A stretch of DNA of 43,313 bases from an uncultured Ureaplasma sp. (GCA_902789825.1 CADAPK010000002.1:82275-125587); one strand, 5' to 3'. Positions 30,154 to 39,223 are shown, counted from the first letter of the stretch. Made by a program: numbers and translations. The notes: a model not told the origin generated them from the sequence alone.

Positions 30154-31590
30154 ATGAGCAATTGGGTACCAATTATTGTAAACCTTCTAATATTGCTTGT
30201 TACCCTAAGTGGTACACTCTTTTTAATTACAAAAGTTAAATTTGAAGATGGTAATTATAAATTACTTTTCATTCTATATTTAATGTATTGAATCGCTCCA
30301 ATGATGTTGAGGCAGTACACCGGAAAAATTCATGGTGATTTGATTAATGCTAAATATGATTCAGAAAATTTACGTGATTTGCTTTGGGTTCCTACTTTTA
30401 TTTATGGGATTACCGGTATTTTTTGAAAACCTTTAGCTGATTTTTTGGTAACAAAATTCAAGTCACGTAAAACGATTATTTTTATTTCATTAATTATTCA
30501 ATTTATTGGTGTTATTCCGATGATCGTTAAGCCATGTTTTGCGACAAATTTGATTCAAGCGATATGTGTTGGTGTTGGCGCGAGTTGTATTTCAATGTTT
30601 ACTTTGATGTTTAACGAACAATATGCTAAGAAAAAAGTATTTGCGACCGTTTCATTATTGTCTTTACCACCAATGATTGCGGAATTTGCTTCTGCAACAT
30701 TTATTTCGATTGTTACGTCATTTATTGATGAAAAAAATGATAGTCCACAAGAACGTGTTGGTAAATTGAGATGGATATGAATTATCGGATTAATATTGGT
30801 TATTTTGGCTTTTGTTGTTGCTTTGTTTTTAAAAGAAAATAAAGAATTGGTTTTTGCTGATAACAAATACAAAGAACCGATAAAAAATGGTTGAGAGATT
30901 GTTTCTGTTTTTTGTGTAATTTTCATTGCTTCCCTTGCTGGTTTTGTAAAATATTGTACTTCTGGTGGTTCAATGTTATCAGAGATGAAATTTATTGCAA
31001 AGCATGATGGTAACGGTAAAAAAGAAATTATTGACACTTTTTCGGCTTATTTGTCACCAATTCTTTATGTTGGTCGTACAACAGCTAATTTATTAACAGG
31101 TTTTGTTTTAATTAAAAAATATAAGAAATCTACATTGTTTGTTTTTGCTACTTCATTATGATTATTGTTTGCTATTCTTTCCGCAATATTTATTAGTGTT
31201 GAAGCAAAATTTATTTTAATTATCATCAATGGTTTTTGTTTTGGAATGGTGACAAATTTATCTTCGAGTGCGATGATGAAGAAATATTTTGCTAGGACAA
31301 CAAAAATTACACCAATTACATTATTAAGTATTCTTTCGTCAGTTGGAGTTGTGGTTGGTTCTTTCCTAAATACTTTTGTTAAGAAACCATTATTGAATAT
31401 GAATACTCCGGAAGTTAGTGATAAAGATTGAGGTAAATTTATGAAATTAAATTGAAATATTTCAGCGGTTATTATTGCTGCAATCGTATTAATGTGTTTT
31501 TTATTCTTATCACAAGAATATATTTTAAAGAAACAACAATCTCCTATACAATCCCCACAACCACAAAACACTACATCTTCTTCTTCTTAA
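30154..31590 (+). CDS. MFS-like multispanning transporter, copy 1
   Basis: 478 residues with seven TGA-Trp codons. There are about 12 hydrophobic segments in two halves, as in major-facilitator proteins. The charged loop ADFLVTKFKSRKTI (after the second-third helix) matches the MFS signature loop. A conserved core (LPPMIAEFASATFISIVTSF, then ERVGKLRWIW) is shared with copy 2. Mollicutes have a paralogous MFS family of unknown substrate (often called hexose-phosphate or cation transporters in databases). It is followed within 43 nt by copy 2, to which it is about 60-70% identical by eye. A low-complexity tail QSPQPQNTTSSSS is not shared. Confidence 0.75.
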
Positions 31591-31633
31591 AATAATCATT
31601 TAAATATTTTTTGAAGAAATGTTGTATTTGAAT

Positions 31634-33040
31634 ATGGGTAATTGGTTACCAATTGTCGTTAATTTTGTATTGTTGTTTGTTGCTTTAGCGGTGGCAATTC
31701 TTTTATTAACAAAGGTTAAATTTGACGATAACAATTACAAATTATTGTTTTTTTTGTATTTGGTATATTTGATCGCTCCTTCAATGCTAAAACAATATAC
31801 AGGTAAAATTCACAACGATCTTATTTGAGCTAAATATGATCATCCTAATTTATTAAATCTAGTATGAGTTCCAACCTTTGTCTACGGAATTATTGGAATT
31901 TTTTGAAATCCATTGGCTGATTTTTTGGTGACAAAATTTAAATCACGTAAGGCTATTATTTTACTTTCATTAATTGTTCAATTTGTTGGGGTTGTTCCAA
32001 TGATCATCAAACCGTGTTTTGTCACAAATATTATTCAATCATTATGTACTGGCATTAGTATAGGCGCCGTTTCGATTTTTATTTTAATGTTTAACGAACA
32101 ATATAGTCAAAAAAAAATTTTTACAACTGTTTCCCTATTATCATTACCGCCAATGATAGCGGGTTTTACTGCCGCAACATTAATTTCAATTGTGACATCA
32201 TTTATTAATGAAAAACTTGATACTCCACAAGAGCGTGTTGGTAAATTGAGATGGATATGAATTATCGGTTTAATTTTTATTGTTTTTGCAATGGTTCTTT
32301 CGCTTTTTTTAAAGGAAAAAAAAGAATTAGTTTTTGCTGATAATAAATATAAGGAAGCGGTTACAAATAATTGAGAAATTTGGTTTCTTTTTCTTGTATT
32401 GTTAATTTCGTTATTTTCGACTTTTATAAAGCATTGCACATCGGGGGGATCGATGTTATTAGAGATGAAATTTATTGCCAAACATAGTGGTAAAGGTGAA
32501 ATCATTGACACTTTCTCCGCTTATTTGACACCACTACAAAGTATTGGCAACACTTCAGCAAGCTTATTAATAGGTTTTGTTTTAGTTAAAAAATACAAAA
32601 AAGCAACATTATTTGTTTTCGCCTCAATGTTATGATTATTATTTGCGATTTTTTCTGGAATTTTCGTTAATATCGAAACCAAATTTATTTTGGCAATAGT
32701 TAATGGTTTTTGCTATGGTATGATCACAAATTTACTTTCGGGTGTAATGATGAAAAAGTATTTTGCCAAAACAACGAAAATTACACCAATTACACTATTA
32801 AGTGTTCTTTCTTCAATCGGGCTTGTGATTGGTTCTTTCTTGAATACATTTATCAAAAAACCTCTTTTAACCAAAGATTATACGACCGTTCCAAAAGCAG
32901 ATTGGGATGAGTTTATGAAATTAAATCGGATTATAATGTTTGTCATTATTTTTTCAATTATTTTCATTTGCTTCTTATTTTTATCACAAGATTTTATTGC
33001 GAAAAAATATCAAAAAAAAGTACAAAAAGAAATCCATTAA
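31634..33040 (+). CDS. MFS-like multispanning transporter, copy 2
   Basis: 468 residues from ATG at 31634 (MGNWLPIVVNF), chosen by alignment with copy 1 (MSNWVPIIVN); an ATG at 31619 would add five residues (MLYLN). Same topology of about 12 membrane segments and the same loop ADFLVTKFKSRKAI. It contains IPLMIAG-type core LPPMIAGFTAATLISIVTSF and ERVGKLRWIW. The C-terminal end differs (SQDFIAKKYQKKVQKEIH). The duplication is old enough that identity is moderate but continuous, so both copies are probably functional and may have diverged in substrate. No separate strong promoter is visible before it. Confidence 0.75.
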
Positions 33041-33158
33041 TCATTATTTTATATCTTAATAAAGCGATTAAGAGCATTAAGATTGTAGCATATTTGTTTT
33101 TCGTGTTTTTACTTGTGTTTATAAATTAGTAATTTTTGGGGAAAATTAGAAATTGTAA

Positions 33159-33164
33159 TATAAT
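33159..33164 (+). promoter_or_regulatory. -10 box (TATAAT) of the small RNA
   Basis: TATAAT with a weak -35 candidate TTGGGG at 33136-33141 (17-nt spacer). The predicted start is about 33171. Confidence 0.6.
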
Positions 33165-33170
33165 AGTCGT

Positions 33171-33340
33171 GCGGTTGGTAACAATCGCATTCAATTTTTT
33201 AAGATTTTGTCCTCTTTTTTAAGTGATTAAGAACCTAAAATCTTTTCGGTAATTAAAAAATAATTCTTTCTTTTTTTTGTTATTTTTCATTACCTCCTTT
33301 CATAAATGGAAATTTCTTTTTGAAGTTTCCATTTTTTTAT
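33171..33340 (+). ncRNA. candidate structured small RNA upstream of the pyruvate oxidoreductase gene
   Basis: The 378-nt gap 33041-33418 has no ORF. Its 5' 118 nt (33041-33158) show only weak ATTAAG repeats. A promoter at 33159 and a terminator ending at 33340 bound about 170 nt. Inside are three further stems. GTGCGGTTG, at or just before the predicted start, pairs with CAATCGCAT (33182-33190). AAGATTTT (33201-33208) pairs perfectly with AAAATCTT (33237-33244). GGTAAT (33248-33253) plus AAAAATAA pair with TTATTTTT and ATTACC (33280-33294). No SRP (GGAAG loop), RNase P or tmRNA signature and no known riboswitch core is recognisable. The oxidoreductase gene has its own -10 box at 33398, so this looks like an independent RNA, not a leader. 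Start and end are predicted, not measured. Confidence 0.55.
33304..33340 (+). terminator. strong intrinsic terminator
   Basis: AAATGGAAA (33304-33312) pairs with TTTCCATTT (33326-33334). The helix extends inward by UUUC/GAAG (one wobble pair) to a 13-bp stem with a 5-nt U loop and is followed by a T run. It is the clearest rho-independent terminator in the window. Confidence 0.8.
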
Positions 33341-33397
33341 TTTTTCCCTTCTTTTTTGCAGTTTCTAAAAGAAAGAAGCAAAGATTTGTCCTATTAC

Positions 33398-33403
33398 TAT
33401 AAT
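33398..33403 (+). promoter_or_regulatory. -10 box (TATAAT) of the pyruvate:ferredoxin oxidoreductase gene
   Basis: TATAAT 15 nt before the ATG at 33419, downstream of the terminator, so the gene is probably transcribed separately from the small RNA. Confidence 0.5.
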
Positions 33404-33418
33404 TATTAGTAATTGGTG

Positions 33419-36400
33419 ATGAAGGAAAAAATTGTCATAACCGACGGTAATTCGGCTGCTGCCTATATTAGTTATTTTTTTAGTGAAATAATTCCTGTTT
33501 ATCCAATAACACCGGCTACTTCGATGGCAGAATCATGTTATTACTGAAACGATAAAAAAAAATTAAATATTTTTAATAATCTTCCAAAAATTACCCAAAT
33601 GCATTCCGAAAAAGGCGTTATTTCTTTGATGCATGGGGCACTATCTTCAGGTCTTTTAACTTCAACTTTCACTAGTTCGCAAGGGCTACTTTTAATGCTT
33701 CCAACAATGTATAAAATTGCCGGTGAATGTTTACCAGCAGTTATTCATGTGGCGACACGAGCACTTTCTACCCAAGCATTATGCATTTTTGCTGACCATC
33801 AAGATGTTATGGTCTGCCAACAAACTGGATTTTGCATGCTTGCTAGTAATAACCCCCAAGAGGCTCATGATTTAGCTTTAATTGCTCATCTTGTTGCCAT
33901 CAAATCCTCTTTGCCTTTTTTACATTTTTTTGATGGTTTTAAAACAAGTCATGAAATTAACAAAATTCAACTAATTTCTTTGGATGTAATCAAGGAATTA
34001 TTTCCATATAACGAATTTTTAAATTTCCGAAAAAATGCCCACAATCCATCTCATCCAAAAATGACGGGTTTTGCGCAAAATAATGATACATATTTTCAAA
34101 CCAGAGAAGCAAGTAATAAACTATATGACAATATTTATTCATATGTTGATATATATATGAAAAAATTAGCAAAAATTACTAATCGTTCTTATCGACCATA
34201 TGAGTATTATGGACATAAACAGGCAGCAGATCTTATTGTGATAATGGGTTCGGGAGCTGATGCGGTGCAAGAAGCAATTGATTTTTACCATAAAAAGCAA
34301 AAAAAATATGGTTTAGTAAAAATTCGTTTATATCGTCCTTTTTTCGCGAAAGAATTTGTTAATTGTTTTCCCAAAACAGTAAAAAGAATTTGTGTTTTAG
34401 ATCGCGTAAAAGAGCCAGGCTCTCATGGTGAATCATTATATAAAGATGTTGTTTTAGCTTTAAACCAACAACGAAAAAATAATATTAAAGTTATTGGTGG
34501 TCGTTATGGTTTAGGAGGAAAAGATTTTACTCCTAATGATGTCATTAGTATCTATGAAAATTTGGTAAAAGAAAATGGTTTAAAAAAATTTACAATTGGA
34601 ATTAATGACGATGTAACAAATATGTCATTGTCTCCTTCGACAAAGTTTGTTCCGTTGCCAAATTATGAAGCAAAATTTTGGGGTCTAGGTGGTGATGGAA
34701 CAATTTCCATGATTAAATCAATTGTGACAATTATTGGTAATTTAACCAACAAATATGTTCAAGGTTTTTTTGAATATGATGCAAAAAAGGAAAATGGTTT
34801 AACCATAAGTAATTTGCGGATTGGTAATAAACAAATAAAAAGTCACTATTTTCTACAACAACCAAATTTTATTGCAATAAACCATTTTAACTATGTTTAT
34901 AAATATGATGTCTTGCAGAATTTAGCAAAAAATGGTATCGTTTTACTTAATACAATTTATCAACCAAATGAAATTGGTAAATATTTACCAACCGATTTTA
35001 AAGAAAAAATTTTTCGAACAAAAACAAAATTATTTATTATTGATGCTAATAAAATTGCCAGTGATGTTGGTTTAGAAAACTATGTTAATACCATCATGGA
35101 AATATGTTTTTTTAAAATAACAAATTTTCTTCCCTTTGTCAAAGCAAAAAGAGATGTTGTTGCTTCAATCAAGAAAAAATATGTTAGTCAGGATGAAAAA
35201 ATTATTAAAGCTAATCTCGCAGCAATTGATTTAGCGATTAAAGGTTATAAGAAAATAGATATTAAAAAAATAATGGAGACAAAAACAGAAGTTATTTTTG
35301 TACAAAAAAAAGGATTTTCCCCACAAGAACAATTTTATTATTATCTGTACCGCCACCAAGGCGATAAATTATCTATCAGTCATTTTTGTTCTAATGAGTT
35401 AGCTTCTTGTGGTTCGACGAGATACCAAAAACCAACGATTGCAAAAAATATTCCTATTTGAAATCCAAAATTATGTATTCAATGTGGGGCATGCAGTTTT
35501 GCTTGTCCTCATTCTGTCTTGCGTGTAAAAATATTTCACAAAAAAGATTTATCCAATCGACCAAAAAGTTTTCAAACCAATCAAGTTTATGGAATGAATA
35601 GTAATTACCAATATCGCTTGCAAATAAGTCCACAAGATTGTACCGGTTGCGGTGTTTGTGTAAAAGCGTGTCCCCTTCAACAAAAAGGTGTTTTAAAATT
35701 GCAACCAATCAACCAATTCTTAAAACAAGAAATTGATAACTGGCAATATTTCAATCAAACAAAAAAGATTAATGCTTTATCTTTTAAAAAAAACACAGTT
35801 AAAAGTTTACAATTTCAGCATCAATACATGGAATTTCCCAATGCTTGTTCCGGTTGTGGGCAAACCCCATATTTAAAAGCAATTACCCAATTATTTGGTG
35901 AAAAAATGATTATTGCTAATGCTACTGGTTGTAGTTCGATTTGAAGCAGTTCTTCTTTTTTTAATCCTTATACAACTGATCGTAATGGTTTTGGTCCATC
36001 ATGAGCAAATTCTCTTTTTGAAAATAATGCCGAATTTGGTCTAGGTATCGCTTTAGCAATAAAAGAAAGAAGAATGCATGTAATTAAAAATCTTCACGAT
36101 CTACAATCATTAAGGATTAAATTAAATTTATCAACAAAAAAAGCAATTAGTGATGTTTTAAATAATTTAGATAACGATAAAAAAATTAATCTTTCGATAA
36201 AAAATATGATTACATGTTTTAAAAAAGAAAAAAGCAATCATTATTTAATTCAAGAAATTATTAATAATAGTGATCAAATTTCAAAAAAATCAATTTGAAT
36301 CATTGGTGGTGATGGCTGAGCTTATGATATTAATTTTGATGGTTTAGATCAACTTTTAAGTTCAAACGAAAATATTAATATTTTAATTTTAGATAATGAA

Positions 36401-36892
36401 GGATATGCCAATACTGGTGGTCAAACTTCCCAAGCAACTCCAATTGGTGCAGTGACAAAATTTTCACTTAATGGTAAGAGAGAAAATAAAAAAGATTTAA
36501 TTTTTTTTGCGATGAATCATCCCAATGTTTTTGTTGCTCAAGTCGCAATGGGGGCTAATTACCAACAATTTATTGACACAATTATTGAGGCTGAAGCCTA
36601 TAATGGTGTTTCCATTATCATTGCTTATGCTCCATGCATCATCCATGGAATAAAAATGATTAATAGTCAAGAGGAACAAAAAAAGGCGGTTGCTTGTGGG
36701 TATTGGCAATTATTTAAATATAATCCGAATTTAAAACAAAAAATTGTCTATCAAAAACCACCATTTAATCATAAATACCAAGAATTTTTAATGGGGGAAA
36801 ATCGTTATAAACAATTATTTAAAAAAGATAGTAAAATGGCGAAAGAAATATTTGAAAGATTAGAAAAAAACATATATAAAATCAAAAAATAA
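33419..36892 (+). CDS. nifJ: pyruvate:ferredoxin (flavodoxin) oxidoreductase, single-chain
   Basis: 1157 residues with TGA-Trp codons, close to the usual 1170-1190. Oxidises pyruvate with CoA to acetyl-CoA and CO2, passing electrons to ferredoxin or flavodoxin. Domain I: YPITPATSMAE (pyruvate-side Thr), then VATRALSTQALCIF and ADHQDVMV. Domain with two [4Fe-4S] clusters: C686-C689-C692-C696 and C741-C744-C747-C751. Proximal cluster: C810, C813, C838 and C1073, matching the four-Cys arrangement of the Desulfovibrio enzyme. TPP domain: GGDGWAYD (about 963-970) and NEGYANTGGQTS. All cofactor ligands checked are intact, so it is probably active. No ferredoxin or flavodoxin gene is in this window. 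Codon use (TGA and TGG both used for Trp) is adapted to the host genome. An aerobic pyruvate dehydrogenase complex is the usual mollicute route. Confidence 0.96.
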
Positions 36893-36925
36893 ATATAAAA
36901 AAATAGAGAATCTAAAGAGATAATT

Positions 36926-37062
36926 ATGAAAAAATAATTAAATTATTAATACGAATACCATTATTAATAACACCAATAACAACACCATTATTTTTAAGCT
37001 CATGTAGCAAAAGTTTAAAAACAAAAGAAAAAGAAGCTAAAAATGAAATAATAAAAAAATAA
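36926..37062 (+). pseudogene. lipoprotein signal fragment, copy 1, frameshifted in the poly-A at codon 2-3
   Basis: ATG is followed by six A and then TAA (36935-36937), so translation stops after MKK. The two intact copies have seven A at this point. With one added A the frame gives IIKLLIRIPLLITPITTPLF, then LSSC (lipobox) and SKSLKTKEKEAKNEIIKK to TAA at 37060-37062. It is therefore the same lipoprotein signal as in the copies at 37722 and 38345, with one base missing. Slippage in the A tract could restore the signal frame, but that frame still ends at the TAA. A Shine-Dalgarno-like AAAGAGA precedes the ATG. Confidence 0.7.
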
Positions 37063-37738
37063 TAAAAATAACAAACGAATGACTTGACACAACAAACGGA
37101 ATATTAAAAAATAAAACAATGAATGAATAATAAAAAAATAACAAATGAAAAAATGAAAGAAATACAAGAACAAATTAACACAACCGTTAATAAAATAATT
37201 AACTACAATTGGCACACACAACAAAACGACATAATAAACGAACAAATAATATTAAAACAGCAATGTGGAATAATGGAACAAATAGAAAACGAACAAATTA
37301 ATCAAACTCAATCATCGAATTTCTAAATAGGGGTAAAAGTATCGATAAAACCTATCAAAAAATATTAAAAAAAGATTAAAGATAGTATAAAATATAGTTG
37401 TGAAAAAGATTAGAACTGTTAAAAGTCGATCAAATACTTGCAAACAAAATTGTAAAAATTAGACGAAAAGCAAAAAAATGACTAACCAAAAAAATAGAAA
37501 AAATTATTAAATTAGAGAAAAAAATTAGAAAATTAAAATAAGAACATTATAACGCGTTGTACATAAATGAAGCAGGTGAAATAATGGAAAAAATAATCGT
37601 TTTAGAAGACGAACAACAAGATTTAATCAACGAGTTAAGCGACAAAGAATTAGATTTATAAACGAAAGATTAAATCAAAAACCACAAAAAAAGTTTATCG
37701 TAAAAATCTACAAAAAATACCATGAAAAAAATAATTAA
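37063..37738 (+). pseudogene. decayed coiled-coil gene remnants
   Basis: Five or more open fragments in shifting frames, each ending at A-rich tracts. The longest (37123-37326, 67 codons) begins MNNKKITNEKMKEIQEQINT. A further piece, LELLKVDQILANKIVKIRRK..., is interrupted by TAA just after KKIRKLK. It continues in the same frame as EHYNALYINEAGEIMEKI. After another shift a tail ending KKFIVKIYKKYHEKNN runs into the next lipoprotein gene (stop at 37736-37738). All pieces look like the charged helical body of the lipoproteins that follow. Probably the body of copy 1, broken by several indels and one stop. Nothing else is seen here. Confidence 0.6.
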
Positions 37739-38336
37739 ATTACTATTTATTCCACTAACAATAACACCATTTTTAAGTTCATGTACCAATAAAGATATCG
37801 AAAAAATCGGAAAAGAAATAGGAAGTAGAGTTAACGGAGAAAACCAAATATTAATAGAAAAACTAAATAAAATCATTGACGAACAAAGAAAAAAATTAGA
37901 ACTATTGAAAAAAAAATATTATGACGAATATCTTAAAGAAGACATAAAAGAAATAGAAAATACACAAACCATGAAATTATTAAATGAAATATTAAACGAA
38001 ATGCAAAAAAACACAAAAGACTATGAAAAAATAAACAAAAAATTGGTTGAATTAGAAAATGAAAAAATTATGGAAAAAGTACGAGAATGGGGAGTAGAAA
38101 ACTTAATAGGAACGAACAAACAACACATACAAGAATTAAAAGACAAAGAAAAAGAATTAAAAAATAGAGAAATCAAAATAATAAGCAAAGAAGTAGAACA
38201 AAGAAAAACAAAAGAAAAATACCAAACAATTAAAGAAGAAAAACAAGATTTATTAAAAAAAATAAAAAAATTAGAAGAAGAAAATAAACATTTATTCGAA
38301 CAAGTAAAGTATTGGCAAGATAAAAAAATAAGATAA
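37722..38336 (+). CDS. coiled-coil lipoprotein, copy 2
   Basis: 204 residues. N-terminal lipoprotein signal MKKIIKLLFIPLTITPFLSSC with lipobox Cys at residue 21 (LSSC), so the mature protein would be lipid-anchored on the cell surface. The rest is highly charged and rich in Lys/Glu/Asn, with long heptad-like stretches (IIDEQRKKLELLKKKYYDEY, then KNREIKIISKEVEQRKTKEK and LLKKIKKLEEENKHLFEQV), a coiled-coil rod. No known family is recognised. It is the first intact copy in a run of three with the same signal. The A-tract at codons 2-3 is intact here. Confidence 0.75.
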   Translation: MKKIIKLLFIPLTITPFLSSCTNKDIEKIGKEIGSRVNGENQILIEKLNKIIDEQRKKLELLKKKYYDEYLKEDIKEIENTQTMKLLNEILNEMQKNTKDYEKINKKLVELENEKIMEKVREWGVENLIGTNKQHIQELKDKEKELKNREIKIISKEVEQRKTKEKYQTIKEEKQDLLKKIKKLEEENKHLFEQVKYWQDKKIR

Positions 38337-38344
38337 AAAACACA

Positions 38345-38872
38345 ATGAAAAAAATAATTAAACTACTATTTTTACCATTAACAATAACACCATTTTTTTT
38401 AAGTTCTTGTGTTTCACAAAAAGCATACGACAATAGCAAAAAAGAAACGAAAAAAGCATATGAAGAAAACAACAAACTAAAAAATGAAATACAAAATATA
38501 CAAAATAAAAATAGAAACAAAATACAAGAATTAGAATGAGAATTAAAAAGAACACTAAAAGAAGTAGAACATTGAAAAAATGATTGACACGCAAACCGTG
38601 ATAGACAATATAACGAACTTTTACAAAAAATAGAAAAACAAAAAAGTGAAATAAAAGTACTAAATCATATAAAAGAAAGATACGAAAACAAAGACAAATT
38701 AGTAGAAGAATTAGTAGATTTAGAAGCAGAAAATAAAAGACTAAAACACGAAATCGAAACCAACGAAAAACACAACCGAAAAATAAAAGAACTAAAAGAA
38801 GAAATAGAACAATTAAAACTTGATAATAAACGAAAAAAATTAGAATTAGAAAAATTAGGAATTAAAAATTAA
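38345..38872 (+). CDS. coiled-coil lipoprotein, copy 3
   Basis: 175 residues after reading three TGA codons (38537, 38573, 38585) as Trp. Signal MKKIIKLLFLPLTITPFFLSSC with lipobox Cys at residue 22, near-identical to copy 2 over the first 21 codons. The mature part is a charged coiled coil from ETKKAYEENNKLKNEIQN onwards to KLELEKLGIKN, with KRLKHEIETNEKHNRKIKEL in the middle. The body differs from copy 2 despite the shared signal, as in gene families that diversify surface rods. It begins 8 nt after copy 2. Confidence 0.72.
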
Positions 38873-38888
38873 TCATAAAAAAATAAAA

Positions 38889-39094
38889 ATGAACCCAACA
38901 TTCTTTTGAACATTAATAACAACATTAATTTACTTTTTTTCGGAATGATTTGAAGTACTAAAACCTACAAATTAAAAGAGAACAATAAAGATTTAGCAAA
39001 ACAAATAAAACAAATAAAAAATGAAATAAAAAATAAGGTAATTCGAAAAAAAGAAATAAGCAAACAAAAAAGTATTACATCATTTATAAATTAA
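38889..39094 (+). pseudogene. membrane helix plus coiled-coil protein, frameshifted at a T run
   Basis: ATG at 38889 gives MNPTFFWTLITTLIYFF, a membrane helix, and then the frame meets a T7 run at 38934-38940 and ends soon after in an unrelated short stretch. With one extra T the frame continues as FGMIWSTKTYKLKENN and KQIKQIKNEIKNKVIRK to TAA at 39092-39094, a charged coiled coil like its neighbours. The 206-nt span is one base short of a whole number of codons. So this is a broken small membrane/coiled-coil gene, or one switched by slippage. Confidence 0.55.
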
Positions 39095-39157
39095 GTATCA
39101 CTAATTAATATTTCTAATCATTATTAATAAATGGTAAAAAATTAATGATAAAAATAA

Positions 39158-39163
39158 TATAAT
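39158..39163 (+). promoter_or_regulatory. -10 box (TATAAT) of the nusA operon
   Basis: TATAAT ending 6 nt before base 39170, the first base of the hairpin. The 64-nt stretch 39095-39158 shows no other element. Confidence 0.55.
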
Positions 39164-39169
39164 AATTGC

Positions 39170-39201
39170 AATCACACAAAAGGGTGTCCTTTTGTGTGAT
39201 T
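39170..39201 (+). repeat. 14-bp perfect hairpin at the predicted 5' end of the nusA mRNA
   Basis: AATCACACAAAAGG, loop GTGT, CCTTTTGTGTGATT: a perfect 14-bp inverted repeat. The predicted transcription start is its first base. The following sequence TATCTTAATG has no T run, so it is not a good terminator. A 5'-end stabilising stem or an operator are both possible. Confidence 0.65.
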
Positions 39202-39223
39202 TATCTTAATGTGGGGGAATAAA

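Noticed and set aside
30555-32511. Antisense ORFs of 160 and 134 codons with similar sequences under both transporter copies
   Set aside because: Their similarity only mirrors the duplication of the plus-strand genes; no start signal or known motif.
33055-33081. Repeated CTTAAT/ATTAAG after transporter copy 2 as a terminator
   Set aside because: Only 6-bp stems and no T run; base composition makes such pairs common.
33171-33340. Identification as SRP RNA, RNase P RNA, tmRNA, 6S RNA or a known riboswitch
   Set aside because: None of the hallmark sequences (GGAAG loop, GAGGAAAGTC, tag-peptide frame with tRNA-like ends, long rod with central bulge) was found.
33419-36892. Very recent horizontal transfer of the pyruvate oxidoreductase
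   Set aside because: The gene uses UGA for Trp in several places and has the same AT-rich codon style as its surroundings, so it has long been resident.
36926-39094. CRISPR array or transposon in the A-rich island
   Set aside because: Repeats are coding signal sequences with different spacing; no uniform repeat-spacer pattern and no transposase or terminal repeats.
36926-39094. All frame breaks as sequencing errors
   Set aside because: Dozens of A and T runs of seven or more elsewhere leave reading frames intact, so a general homopolymer error is unlikely; single cases such as 4545-4548 still need read support.
39170-39201. Hairpin as a rho-independent terminator of the lipoprotein array
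   Set aside because: It is followed by TATCTTAATG, not by a T run, and sits directly at the predicted start of the nusA transcript.
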